Assembly: GCA_007095785.1 (NCBI GenBank)
Contig: SFBL01000005.1
Span: 1-33,033, forward strand
Source of the DNA: Microcystis aeruginosa Ma_SC_T_19800800_S464
GTDB taxonomy: Bacteria; Cyanobacteriota; Cyanobacteriia; Cyanobacteriales; Microcystaceae
Length of the DNA: 33,033 bases
Direction: 5' to 3'
The first letter of the stretch is position 1. Every line of letters starts with the position of its first letter. The position numbers and the translations under genes are program-made. The notes beneath the pieces are model-generated. The model was not told where the DNA came from, did not search any database, and saw only the letters and a program-made list of their open reading frames with translations. Positions 16,041 to 23,132 of the stretch are shown in pieces.

Positions 16041-16830
16041 AATATCCGTAGGGATCCGCAGGAGTGGGTATAAGTTTTACGGATTTAGACCTAATTACTA
16101 ATTGTCTTCTGGTGGTTGATTTTCCCACCTCTACGGGTAAAGATTCCGTGGCCATTTCTCCGGTGATTTCTAACCAAGTATCATTGGGATATTGACTGCG
16201 ACTTCCTGATAGTTTCACTGGTAAACCCACGGGATAAGCATCCACAGCACAACAGGTAAGAATAAAGCGACTAATTAATAAATAATTATCGGGTAGTTGG
16301 GGCAATTGCACCACAAAACCTGTGACTTTTACCGGTTGTCCTGTATAAGCATCAGGTTCAGGATAAGCATTCAAAGTTCTTACCCATTCAATTAAACTTT
16401 TTTCCTCCGGTTTAACGGTAGTACCAAAGGATTGAGTTTGCACGCGAGTTAGGGGTAAAGATTCACTAATTCCCCTCTGTAATGCGATTTGACTACTGAG
16501 GGGCTGCGGGGCAATAAATAGGCCTAAAAGGGCAGTTATTACTAATAAACCTGAGCCAAAATGTTGGGGAAGAATCGTAATATGCGATCGATTATCGTTA
16601 CTATCTAAATTAATCTTTTTTTGCCACTGTTTTAATAATGTCCAAAGCTTGACCAATCCTAGTGCAAATAAAGCAATACTGGTGATGAGAACCAGAATAA
16701 AATAATTAGGATGGATCAGTAAATTTAACTGTCCAGTTATCCAGTATTTAAATAGTAACGAACCCCAACCGATTAGGGCAATAATATCGATAAATTGGGG
16801 GGCGATTATTTTTAGACGTGATGAATTCAT
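16039..16830 (-). CDS. TIGR03943/DUF1980 family protein (YcgQ-like), permease partner
   Basis: A 263-residue protein with three hydrophobic segments in the first 130 residues (FIDIIALIGWGSLLFKYW, YFILVLITSIALFALGLV, GSGLLVITALLGLFIA) and a soluble C-terminal domain of mostly beta character containing VKVTGFV, LLISRFILTCCAVDAYPVG and WLEITGEM. The paired cysteines in the TCCAVDA segment are a family hallmark. The family occurs almost always beside a DUF318 permease, as in Bacillus YcgQ/YcgR, and is thought to be a subunit of that transporter. Here the permease gene is 24 bp upstream on the same strand. The solute is not known. Confidence 0.88.
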   Translation of the reverse strand: MNSSRLKIIAPQFIDIIALIGWGSLLFKYWITGQLNLLIHPNYFILVLITSIALFALGLVKLWTLLKQWQKKINLDSNDNRSHITILPQHFGSGLLVITALLGLFIAPQPLSSQIALQRGISESLPLTRVQTQSFGTTVKPEEKSLIEWVRTLNAYPEPDAYTGQPVKVTGFVVQLPQLPDNYLLISRFILTCCAVDAYPVGLPVKLSGSRSQYPNDTWLEITGEMATESLPVEVGKSTTRRQLVIRSKSVKLIPTPADPYGY

Positions 16831-16854
16831 GGGAAAAACTATCCGGGGACTGAC

Positions 16855-17865
16855 CTAAAATAAATAACTGTGAGCCAAGGTGAGTAAAAAAGTCATTTGC
16901 GCTGCTAAAGCAAAGAGATAAATTAACATTCTCGGTTTAAAAATAGACAACATTAAACCAATCCCTTTCAGGTCAATCATGGGACCGAACACTAGAAAAG
17001 CCAGCAGGGAACTACTGGTAAAACTAGAGGCAAAGGAGAGAGCAAAAAAAGAATCAACCGTGGAACAAATCGAAACAATGACCGCTAACAGCATCATGGC
17101 CAAGATCGAAGTAATTGGATCCTGACCCAAATTAAGAACAAATTCCCGGGGAACAAACACCTGTAAACCGGCCGCTATGGCACTTCCTAGTATTAACACT
17201 CCTCCTAATTCCCGTAATTCCATCACCACGTTTTCCAGAAAAGTTAACCAGCGCCTTTTCATCGGGATAGCTTGCACTGCTGGTAGGACAGCAGTAGCGG
17301 CAAAACTTTCATCTAAGCGCAAAGTTTGTCCGGAATTACCGATCAGAAAAGAACCGGATTGTAGTAGTAGTGGGATAGATTCTTTTTCTGGTGTTTGCGG
17401 TTGCCAATGGAGACTTTTTGCCAAAGAGGTTTGTAGTAGCGGTCGCGGATCTTTTTGGATACTAAAGATAATACCGATAACCGTAGCGATGAACAAAGAA
17501 AAGATAACTCGATAGAAAACAATTTCCGGTTGATCGCGAAAAGCTACCCAAGTGGACCAGATAACAATCGGGTTGATTGTCGGCGCTGCTAACAGAAAAC
17601 TAACCGCTACTGCATTCGGCATTCCTTGCACAAGTAAACGTCGCGCCACCGGCACATTGCCACACTCGCAGACGGGAAACAAAAAACCAATACATCCCCC
17701 CACAAATGCTCCTAAAACAGCATTTCGAGGCATCAGAGCAACTAGGCGACGTTCATCGACAAATATTAAAAGAATACTAGAGAGAATCACCCCTAGCAGT
17801 AAGAAAGGCATCGCTTCCACCAACAGGCTCAGGAATAGCGTAAAGGCATTTTGTAGTTGACTCAT
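16855..17865 (-). CDS. DUF318/YcgR-type permease
   Basis: A 336-residue membrane protein with about eight spans in two homologous halves. The first half carries FPVCECGNVPVARRLLVQG (C66 and C68), the signature of the DUF318 permeases, followed by SFLLAAPTINPIVIWSTW; the second half has the counterpart VSICSTVDSFFALSFA and FLVFGPMIDLKG. The family is related to the ArsP organoarsenical exporters, but those residues do not fix the substrate; metal or thiol-reactive cargo is an inference from the conserved cysteines. It forms an operon with the TIGR03943 gene. The ATG at 17865 has no strong upstream ribosome site. Confidence 0.9.
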   Translation of the reverse strand: MSQLQNAFTLFLSLLVEAMPFLLLGVILSSILLIFVDERRLVALMPRNAVLGAFVGGCIGFLFPVCECGNVPVARRLLVQGMPNAVAVSFLLAAPTINPIVIWSTWVAFRDQPEIVFYRVIFSLFIATVIGIIFSIQKDPRPLLQTSLAKSLHWQPQTPEKESIPLLLQSGSFLIGNSGQTLRLDESFAATAVLPAVQAIPMKRRWLTFLENVVMELRELGGVLILGSAIAAGLQVFVPREFVLNLGQDPITSILAMMLLAVIVSICSTVDSFFALSFASSFTSSSLLAFLVFGPMIDLKGIGLMLSIFKPRMLIYLFALAAQMTFLLTLAHSYLF

Positions 17866-17977
17866 CTATCCTCGCCTTGGCAATTAGAGGTTTAAGGGTA
17901 AAGACTTAGGGACCCTAGAAAAAGGTTCATCAGTCCGCTCCCCGGCTTTTTAACATTTTTTTAATATATCCGATCGA

Positions 17978-18080
17978 GTGACCAGTTATCAGTTATCAGT
18001 GACCAGTTATCAGTTATCAGTGACCAGTTATCAGTTATCAGTTATCAGTTATCAGTTATCAGTGACCAGTTATCAGTTAT
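17978..18080 (+). repeat. Long CAGTTATCAGT/GACCAGTTATC tandem array
   Basis: About fourteen heptamer-like units (CAGTTAT and CAGTGAC variants) in about 100 bp. This is the longest array of the family in the window and faces the array at 18213-18253. Confidence 0.9.
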
Positions 18081-18140
18081 CCGTTACAGCCTTTCTCGTC
18101 AAGATGAAGTATAACCCAATTTGGTATTGACGACCAGCGA

Positions 18141-18187
18141 CCGACTCCCCAAAACGAAAACTTCGTACCTCACCATTAAGATAACTG
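18141..18187 (+). repeat. 46-bp dispersed repeat, copy 2
   Basis: Runs from CCGACTCCCCAAAA to CACCATTAAGATAACT and matches the minus strand of 1970-2016 with about four substitutions. Confidence 0.8.
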
Positions 18188-18212
18188 TTAGAGCAGATTT
18201 GAGTTTTCAGTC

Positions 18213-18253
18213 CACTGATTACTGATTACTGTTTACTGATCACTGATCACTGA
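18213..18253 (-). repeat. CAGTnATCAGT 3'-flank repeat after larE
   Basis: On the minus strand it begins immediately after the larE TAG and reads CAGTGATCAGTGATCAG, then CAGTAATCAGTAATCAGT. It is inverted relative to the array at 17978-18080, so a transcript through both could fold into an imperfect stem. Confidence 0.85.
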
Positions 18254-18254
18254 A

Positions 18255-19064
18255 CTAGAGGACTCGATTAAGCTTGCCGCTTTGATAACCTTCTAGATCG
18301 AGGGTGACATAGATAAAGCCTAATTTTTGCAGATCAGCGACTAATTCGCTTAAATTTGTCCGATTAATAAAGTCGGGAATTTCTGCTGCCGGTAATTCAA
18401 TCCGTGCCGTATCGCCGCTCGATCGCACCCGTAATTGACGATAACCTAATTTTCGCAGATAAATCTCCGCCCGTCCGACTCTTTGCAATTTCTCCAGGCT
18501 AATTTCCTCCCCGTAGGGAAAACGGGAACTTAAACAGGGTTGCGCCGGTTTATCCCACCAAGGTAAATTTAAGTAACGAGATAGTTGACGAACTTCGCTT
18601 TTTGTGATAGCAATTTCCGCCAAAGGTGAACGAGCGCCGCGTTCCCTAGCGGCCTGAATCCCGGGACGATAATCCCTTAAATCATCAGCATTAACGCCAT
18701 CAATGACGTAGGAATAACCACGAGCGAGAGCAAGGGGTTTAAGGGTGTCGTGTAGCTCACTTTTGCAGAAATAACAGCGATTAACGGGATTACTGGTGTA
18801 ATTGGGGTTATTCATTTCCTCGGTTTCCACCAATTCGTGCCGAATACCGATATAATCGGCTTGAGCGATCGCTTCTTCTAATTCTTCCGGCAGTAGGGAA
18901 GGGGAAACCGCCGTAATTGCCAATGCTTGACTCCCTAGCAGATCATAAGCCACTTTGGCCACTAGGGTGCTATCCACGCCCCCAGAATAGGCAATCAGAG
19001 CTTTTTCACTGGTTTTTAAGAGGTTTTGTAATTGTCCGAGTTTATCAAGTAATTGACTGTCCAT
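18255..19064 (-). CDS. larE: LarE sulfur transferase, three-cysteine type
   Basis: An N-type ATP pyrophosphatase that sulfurates the nicotinate-derived precursor of the nickel pincer cofactor used by lactate racemase-like enzymes. From the ATG at 19064 the protein has 269 residues; a TTG at 19094 would add ten. The PP-loop is SGGVDS at 27-32. Three cysteines stand out: C97 and C100 in NRCYFCKSE, and C177 in QPCLSSRFPYG. One-cysteine LarE proteins sacrifice the last cysteine as sulfur donor, while three-cysteine versions such as the Thermotoga enzyme bind a [4Fe-4S] cluster; this one has the second pattern. Neither larB, larC nor larA is in the window. The stop abuts a 3'-flank repeat. Confidence 0.92.
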   Translation of the reverse strand: MDSQLLDKLGQLQNLLKTSEKALIAYSGGVDSTLVAKVAYDLLGSQALAITAVSPSLLPEELEEAIAQADYIGIRHELVETEEMNNPNYTSNPVNRCYFCKSELHDTLKPLALARGYSYVIDGVNADDLRDYRPGIQAARERGARSPLAEIAITKSEVRQLSRYLNLPWWDKPAQPCLSSRFPYGEEISLEKLQRVGRAEIYLRKLGYRQLRVRSSGDTARIELPAAEIPDFINRTNLSELVADLQKLGFIYVTLDLEGYQSGKLNRVL

Positions 19065-19200
19065 GGCGGCGATTTTGGCAACTGGTTTAGGCAATGAGGT
19101 AAGTAGTAGTGCAAAATAAATTTCCTAGTGAAGATAGGCACTCATGCAAGCGGCAAGAGGTGGTTAGATATGTGTAATTAATTTTGCGTGCGGTACTTAG

Positions 19201-19206
19201 TATAAT
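19201..19206 (+). promoter_or_regulatory. Candidate -10 box for the first DUF433/DUF5615 pair
   Basis: TATAAT lies 32 bp before the ATG at 19238, a normal distance for a promoter. The -35 region at the proper spacing (19178-19183, TTAATT) is weak, so the call rests on the -10 alone. Confidence 0.35.
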
Positions 19207-19237
19207 TATAAATGTGTTTTAGCTTAACCCTCTCTAC

Positions 19238-19552
19238 ATGACAACAACTCTCACAGACTATAAACATATTGCAATTGATCATCGGGGAGTACCAATAATT
19301 GCGGGTTCTACCCTGAAAGTGATTGATCTAGTTATGGCACAAATAGCTTACGGTTGGACTCCAGCAGAAATTCACATTAACCATCGTGATTTAAGTATGA
19401 GTCAAATTCACTCAGCATTAGCTTACTATTGGGAACATAGAGATGAATTAGATCAAGCTATCCAAGCTGATTTAGAATTTGCCCAAAAAATGCGAGAAAA
19501 AGCTGGAGATTCTCCCTTTGTTACCCGACTTAAAGCACAGGCAATAAAGTAG
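19238..19552 (+). CDS. DUF433 domain protein, putative antitoxin of pair 1
   Basis: A 104-residue protein with the DUF433 pattern: IDHRGVPIIAGSTLKVIDLV, then YGWTPAEIHINHRDLSMSQIHSALAYYW, a helix-turn-helix-like unit. A charged helical tail (AIQADLEFAQKMREKAGDSP) follows, as in antitoxins that fold onto a toxin. DUF433 genes are commonly paired with PIN-like DUF5615 genes and treated as toxin-antitoxin candidates. Here the stop overlaps the start of the next gene by one base (TAGTG). The DNA-binding and antitoxin roles are inference from family and arrangement. Confidence 0.88.
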   Translation: MTTTLTDYKHIAIDHRGVPIIAGSTLKVIDLVMAQIAYGWTPAEIHINHRDLSMSQIHSALAYYWEHRDELDQAIQADLEFAQKMREKAGDSPFVTRLKAQAIK

Positions 19553-19899
19553 TGAATCTCAAACTTTATATGGATGAAAACGTACACGGCGCAATTACTA
19601 CAGGGCTGCGTCTGCGAGGTGTTGATGTCTTGACAGTTCAAGAAGATGGCTATTCTGGTATTGCTGATCCCATTATTTTGGATCGAGCAACCACAATAGA
19701 AAGAGTGATTTTTACCCAAGATAGCGATTTTTTAATAGAAGCTAGTCGTCGTCAAACAGAAGGAATTGAATTTATAGGGGTTGTTTACGGTCATCAATTA
19801 ATGATATCTATTGGGGACTGTATTAGAGATTTAGAATTAATTGCTAAACTGGGAAAAAGTGAAGAATTTATCAATATAATACAATATTTACCCCTTTAA
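19552..19899 (+). CDS. DUF5615 PIN-like protein, putative toxin of pair 1
   Basis: A 115-residue protein that starts at a GTG sharing one base with the DUF433 stop, which points to translational coupling. It has the PIN-like acidic residues: LYMDENVHGAI (D8, E9), then VIFTQDSDFLIEASRR (the TxDxDF motif) and IEFIGVVYG. Family members are predicted RNases of the PIN/VapC superfamily. All the expected acidic positions appear present, so it may be active. The gene is followed by a dispersed repeat fragment and then by a second, oppositely oriented pair. Confidence 0.88.
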   Translation: MNLKLYMDENVHGAITTGLRLRGVDVLTVQEDGYSGIADPIILDRATTIERVIFTQDSDFLIEASRRQTEGIEFIGVVYGHQLMISIGDCIRDLELIAKLGKSEEFINIIQYLPL

Positions 19900-19982
19900 T
19901 TTTTGTTGATGATAAAATTTAGTTTAATTCAAATGACCCCCCTTCCCAATTCTAAGGATAGGCGGTTAAAATGCGTCTTAGC

Positions 19983-20028
19983 TTAAAACCCCACACCCCC
20001 GAAAAACTTTTTCAGCAAGCCCTAATTA
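19983..20028 (-). repeat. Dispersed repeat (TGCTGAAAAAGTTTTT family) between the two DUF433/DUF5615 pairs
   Basis: On the minus strand it begins AATTAGGGCTTGCTGAAAAAG and continues into a TGTGGGGTTTTAAGC tail. It is a short copy of the repeat end seen at 3377, 3608, 4534, 7808 and 29142. Confidence 0.8.
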
Positions 20029-20111
20029 TTTCCTTCGCTCCTATAGTGCCGAGCAATAGCTCTCTCCACAGGAATGTAAACAAGCAAACACTTACTCCGA
20101 ATCTCAAAGGA

Positions 20112-20444
20112 TTAGGATAAAGCAATGATACCAAAATTTTGATCTCCCTCAAAAGATAAAATAGTTTCGTAGTTATCTCTTAACAATGATTCTATAGTTT
20201 TAGTAGAGCAATTTCCCAAACGAATCCAAATTACTTTAGGCGGAAAACCTTTAAGAATTAGTAATTCATTAAAATCAGAATCTTTGGTGACAATAATATA
20301 GTCTTGTATTTTAGCGATTTCCCAGACATAATAATCAGATTCTTGGTCTAATCCCAGCAAGTAAAGATGATTAGAATCGGGATAAATATCAACTAATAGA
20401 CTAACTAAGCGAGGTGATAAATTGTGATCAAAAAGTAACTTCAT
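20112..20444 (-). CDS. DUF5615 PIN-like protein, putative toxin of pair 2
   Basis: A 110-residue protein starting MKLLFDHNLSPRLVSLL, with the acidic D6 followed by asparagine at the family position, the motif YIIVTKDSDFNELL and PPKVIWIRLGNCS. The sequence is clearly a different subgroup from the toxin of pair 1, so the two pairs are not a recent duplication. Its ATG shares one base with the stop of the upstream DUF433 gene (TAATG on the minus strand). The convergent neighbour is the toxin gene of pair 1, 212 bp away. A predicted RNase; activity is inferred. Confidence 0.88.
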   Translation of the reverse strand: MKLLFDHNLSPRLVSLLVDIYPDSNHLYLLGLDQESDYYVWEIAKIQDYIIVTKDSDFNELLILKGFPPKVIWIRLGNCSTKTIESLLRDNYETILSFEGDQNFGIIALS

Positions 20445-20665
20445 TAGTTAACTAAAATGGTTTGACGCTCACGCTCGGCGGCATAACTCAAACAGGCTAA
20501 AATATCCGCCTTGGTTAAGTAAGGAAAATCTTCTAAAATTTCTTCATAAGTCATTCCCGAAGCCAGATAGGAGAGAACATCATAAACAGTAATTCTCATT
20601 CCTCTAATACAAGGTTTTCCGCTCCTTTTTCCCGGTTCTATGGTAATAATATCTTTGTATGACAT
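20444..20665 (-). CDS. DUF433 domain protein, putative antitoxin of pair 2
   Basis: From the ATG at 20665 this is a 73-residue protein: MSYKDIITIEPGKRSGKPCI, RGMRITVYDVLSYLASGMTY and EEILEDFPYLTKADILACL, the classic DUF433 sequence. The frame is open to 20719, but the added N-terminal 18 residues do not match the family, whereas MSYKDIITI is the usual beginning. It overlaps the downstream PIN-like gene by one base and lies only 64 bp from a PEP-CTERM terminator-like hairpin. Confidence 0.88.
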   Translation of the reverse strand: MSYKDIITIEPGKRSGKPCIRGMRITVYDVLSYLASGMTYEEILEDFPYLTKADILACLSYAAERERQTILVN

Positions 20666-20710
20666 AATGTTGATTAACTGGTGATCCAATCTAAAATTGA
20701 TGATAGGATA

Positions 20711-20886
20711 TCGGGGCAACCCCTGTAGTTGCCCCTCTTAAGGATAATTTATCCCCGACGACGAAGGGAAGCGGCACCCAACGCACCCACAGCGATTAAA
20801 CTCACTATACCACTAGGTTCCGGGGTTGATACACCACCGCCACCAGTGGGAGTGATATCCCCATTAATAGCCACAAACCCACCACC
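20711..20886 (-). repeat. Partial duplication of PEP-CTERM gene 3' end, copy 1
   Basis: About 175 bp match 21713-21890 with fewer than ten substitutions and a 2-base indel in the hairpin loop by eye. The match covers the last 45 or so codons and the 3' flank through the hairpin and then stops abruptly on both sides. Confidence 0.88.
20713..20735. terminator. Hairpin after the PEP-CTERM remnant
   Basis: GGGGCAAC (20713-20720) pairs perfectly with GTTGCCCC (20728-20735) over a 7-base loop. It lies 14 bp past the stop of the remnant. No U tract follows on either strand, so efficient termination is uncertain. A twin is at 21715-21739. Confidence 0.5.
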
Positions 20887-20946
20887 TGGAATATTAGATG
20901 CGCTTACCCTGAGTTTATTCCGCTTTCCCAAAGATTCAATCCTGAC
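20749..20946 (-). pseudogene. 3' remnant of a PEP-CTERM protein gene
   Basis: The minus-strand frame encodes NIPGGGFVAINGDITPTGGG and TPEPSGIVSLIAVGALGAAS followed by LRRRG, a complete PEP-CTERM sorting tail with the PEP motif, hydrophobic span and basic end. There is no signal peptide and no mature domain. Upstream the frame runs into the end of an HNH nuclease gene read in another frame, so the 5' part of the PEP-CTERM gene has been lost or replaced. The remnant keeps serine after PEP, whereas the full gene at 21753 has arginine there, so it may be an older or separate paralogue. Confidence 0.75.
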
Positions 20947-21382
20947 AGGGATCTGACTGGGGAGGATGCCACCCTGCCACAACCCAAAACTGGCGCGCTG
21001 TTTGGATAGATGGTTCATCCCTTTGTTCATCATTAAAGTCAAAACGATGACAAGTCGCTCTACCTATAGGAGTTATGCCGATAATTTTTAGTCCGTCTTT
21101 TGTCCAGATAAAATGTTCTCCCCACTGCTGTACTCTGGGATTAAATAGAGAGACTTCTGTTTGAGTAGAAGGGTCAATCGCTGTGGTAAAGTTATAGTGT
21201 CGCTCGTTACAACGATGACAAGCCAAACAAAGATTGTCAGGATTATCAGTCCCCCCCAAGGACTTTGGCAATATGTGGTCAAGGGTAAAAAGGTCTGGAC
21301 TCAAGTATTCTGGAGAATGACAATATTCACAAAGATATTTGGCTCGTTGTCGGACTATTCTTCGAGTTGATAGGGACACCAT
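20936..21382 (-). CDS. HNH endonuclease, module A
   Basis: A 148-residue protein with a zinc-ribbon HNH (His-Me finger) domain: CEYCHSPEY, FTLDHILPKSLGGTDNPDNL with the catalytic histidine in DHI, and CLACHRCNERH. The C-terminal half follows a pattern shared with the HNH gene at 22704: FNPRVQQWGEHFIW, TPIGRATCHRFDFN and VVAGWHPP. Family members are widespread in cyanobacteria and are predicted DNA nucleases with unknown targets. It overlaps the upstream small gene by 28 bp. Its 3' end runs directly into the PEP-CTERM remnant, which suggests that the module was inserted or recombined there. Confidence 0.88.
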   Translation of the reverse strand: MVSLSTRRIVRQRAKYLCEYCHSPEYLSPDLFTLDHILPKSLGGTDNPDNLCLACHRCNERHYNFTTAIDPSTQTEVSLFNPRVQQWGEHFIWTKDGLKIIGITPIGRATCHRFDFNDEQRDEPSIQTARQFWVVAGWHPPQSDPCQD

Positions 21383-21621
21383 TGACTTTTTGTGGCAAGT
21401 TGGGCGTTAATAAGCGTAAAAACGCGCTCTAGTTCAGCAAGTCCAGCATACTCCGCTTCTTCGTCAACAGAGAGACTGTCGGTTTTCTTCTTAGCTAATA
21501 ACTGCTCAAAACGAGATTGTAGCTCTGAAGTAAACCTGAATAAATAAATGTTACCAAATTCGCGCAGTTCAACCCCTTCTCTCATTAAAGACGAAGGTTG
21601 AATCATTAATTGGGGAGTCAT
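21355..21621 (-). CDS. Small partner protein of HNH module A
   Basis: An 88-residue helical, charged protein. Its second half (SRFEQLLAKKKTDSLSVDEE, then EYAGLAELERVFTLINAQLA) has the same layout as the partner of the other HNH gene (RLSELLNEQQERDLSTFENR, then ELWSLMQIYQINLLKKDQ). Here the N-terminal beta-strand part of module B is replaced by a different short segment. I know no named family for it. Its stop overlaps the HNH start by 28 bp, so co-translation is likely. An antitoxin, inhibitor or DNA-adaptor role would be speculation. Confidence 0.7.
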   Translation of the reverse strand: MTPQLMIQPSSLMREGVELREFGNIYLFRFTSELQSRFEQLLAKKKTDSLSVDEEAEYAGLAELERVFTLINAQLATKSQWCPYQLEE

Positions 21622-21712
21622 TGGCTCTATTGATTGTTATTCCTCTTTCACCCTATCACCTTAACAAATTGCCGAGGAAATGCAAAAGAATATTGATAAT
21701 ATTTAACCAATT

Positions 21713-21890
21713 TCGGGGCAACCCCTCTGTAGTTGCCCCTCTTAAGGATAATTTATCCCCGACGACGAAGGGAAGCGGCACCCAACGCACCCACAGCGAT
21801 TAAACTCACTATACCCCTAGGTTCCGGAGTTGACACAGGACCGCCACCAGTGGGAGTGATATCCCCATTAAGAGCCACAAACCCACCCCC
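21713..21890 (-). repeat. Partial duplication of PEP-CTERM gene 3' end, copy 2
   Basis: The parent copy, forming the 3' end of the intact PEP-CTERM gene; compare 20711-20886. Confidence 0.88.
21715..21739. terminator. Hairpin after the PEP-CTERM gene
   Basis: GGGGCAAC at 21715-21722 pairs with GTTGCCCC at 21732-21739 over a 9-base loop, 14 bp past the stop. Like its twin it lacks a U tract. Confidence 0.5.
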
Positions 21891-22433
21891 GGCAACATTG
21901 GCAGAGTTTTCACCAAAGAGGAAGACTTGAGATGAATCAGCATTCAGTCCATAGAGACGGAACTGCACTGGTCCGGTTTGGGGCGCTAAACTGCTTAAGT
22001 CAAAGCTGTAGGTATTGAGGCTATCTGTTAAGTTAACTTGTGTGCCTAAATTACTGGTGAACCCATCAATACTAGAGCGCAAGACTAAATTTAGCGCAGT
22101 TTCATCCTGAGACGCATTGAGTTGCAAGTTAGTAAAATCGACTTGAAAACCTGCAGCCGGTTGTACGGCAAATTCGACGTATTGGTTGGTATTAACAGTG
22201 CCACCTGTATTCCATCCAGACAGCAAGAACACGGAACTAATCGCCCGATTTATCCCGGCGGTGTTTAACCCAGTGCTGGTTATATTCGCACCTACAGTAT
22301 CGGCTGCTTTGGGATAGGATGCGGTATTGGCATTAAATGAGTTCCAACCAGCTACGATGGCCGCTTGAGCAGGAGCAACCCCAGCTAACCCTATCAGAGT
22401 CAAGGGGGTTAAAATTGTCAGGAATTTTTTCAT
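21753..22433 (-). CDS. PEP-CTERM sorting domain exported protein
   Basis: A 226-residue protein. The signal peptide MKKFLTILTPLTLIGLAGVA ends with PAQAA, so cleavage near residue 25 is likely. The mature part is low in charge and rich in Asn, Ser and Thr (VGANITSTGLNTAG, FQVDFTNLQLNASQDETALN, FTSNLGTQVNLTDSLNTYSF), resembling a beta-sandwich secreted domain. The C terminus is a PEP-CTERM tail: TPEPRGIVSLIAVGALGAAS, then LRRRG. Such proteins are processed by an exosortase and often end in the extracellular matrix. Arginine after PEP is unusual. No exosortase gene is in the window. A 270-bp AT-rich space upstream should hold the promoter; no clear boxes are visible. Confidence 0.9.
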   Translation of the reverse strand: MKKFLTILTPLTLIGLAGVAPAQAAIVAGWNSFNANTASYPKAADTVGANITSTGLNTAGINRAISSVFLLSGWNTGGTVNTNQYVEFAVQPAAGFQVDFTNLQLNASQDETALNLVLRSSIDGFTSNLGTQVNLTDSLNTYSFDLSSLAPQTGPVQFRLYGLNADSSQVFLFGENSANVAGGGFVALNGDITPTGGGPVSTPEPRGIVSLIAVGALGAASLRRRG

Positions 22434-22703
22434 GGATTTGATGACAGTAATGATACAAAAATATGATCATATTCAACGCTAATTCTGCGCCAATATCCCG
22501 AGACTAAAAATATCACAAAGGGGGGGGAGTCAAGGGTTATTTAATCACTATTTATTATGATTATTATATTTAAGATAATTTTAGGTTATATAAATATTTT
22601 TGAGTCGTTGCAAGGTTAGAGCTTGCAATGCAGATAAGCGAGGTTCTACCTCTACTTATTTCTTTGACCGAAATTATCAAAATGAACTGCTTTGGTTTTG
22701 AAG

Positions 22704-23132
22704 TTAAATTTTAGGGGGATGCCATCCTGCTAAGATCCATTGTTGTCTAACTGTGGTGGCAATCAAATTATTGAGTTTTAATGCCATAACTTTTGCACGT
22801 CCACAAGGCGTTTTTCCTAAAATTTGTGTTCCCTCTTGACTCCATTGAAAATGTTCTGACCATATTTGTTTTCTTGGATTAAAAAGGGGAACTATTTGCT
22901 CAGTTTCGGGGTCTTTTGCTTCGGTTTGTCTGCCTTTATAGCCATTGCATAAACGACAAGCTAACCAGAGATTATATTCATCATCGCTTCCCCCTTTAGC
23001 TTTAGGAATGATATGTTCAATCTCCAGCAATCCTAACACATATTTTTGTAAACTTAAACAATACCCACAGCGATTATTAGCTTGTTGGCGAATTTTATCT
23101 TTAGTATAGTCGGGAATAGGGTTAGGATTCAT
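22704..23132 (-). CDS. HNH endonuclease, module B
   Basis: A 142-residue paralogue of the nuclease at 20936. The zinc knuckles are CGYC (NNRCGYCLSLQ) and CRLCNGYKG, and the catalytic core is LEIEHIIPKAKGGSDDEYNL with the histidine in EHI. The tail has VPLFNPRKQIWSEHFQW, KTPCGRAKVMALKLN and ILAGWHPP, colinear with module A. The ATG overlaps the stop of the upstream partner gene by 4 bp (ATGA). Divergence from module A is large, so these are separate family members, not a recent copy. Predicted nuclease; target unknown. Confidence 0.9.
   Translation of the reverse strand: MNPNPIPDYTKDKIRQQANNRCGYCLSLQKYVLGLLEIEHIIPKAKGGSDDEYNLWLACRLCNGYKGRQTEAKDPETEQIVPLFNPRKQIWSEHFQWSQEGTQILGKTPCGRAKVMALKLNNLIATTVRQQWILAGWHPPKI

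Larger units (their letters stand above)
17866..18254. other. Repeat-filled intergenic region between permease operon and larE
   Basis: This 389-bp stretch has no credible gene. It holds a plus-oriented heptamer array (17978-18080), the 46-bp dispersed repeat copy 2 (18141-18187) and a minus-oriented array (18213-18253). The first 110 bp, upstream of the permease ATG, are free of repeats and should carry the promoter, but no clear -35/-10 pair is visible. Confidence 0.8.

Noticed and set aside
17978-18080. Heptamer array considered as a CRISPR array
   Set aside because: Units are 7-14 bp without unique spacers, and no cas gene is present.
19065-19094. LarE start at TTG 19094
   Set aside because: The ATG at 19064 gives the usual family N terminus; the extra ten residues have no support.
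20666-20719. Longer N terminus for the pair 2 DUF433 protein
   Set aside because: The added 18 residues do not look like the family and MSYKDIITI is the normal start.
21753-21930. Plus-strand frames at 20729-20956 and 21733-21930 with identical starts
   Set aside because: They are antisense shadows of the duplicated PEP-CTERM 3' end; identity reflects the duplication.
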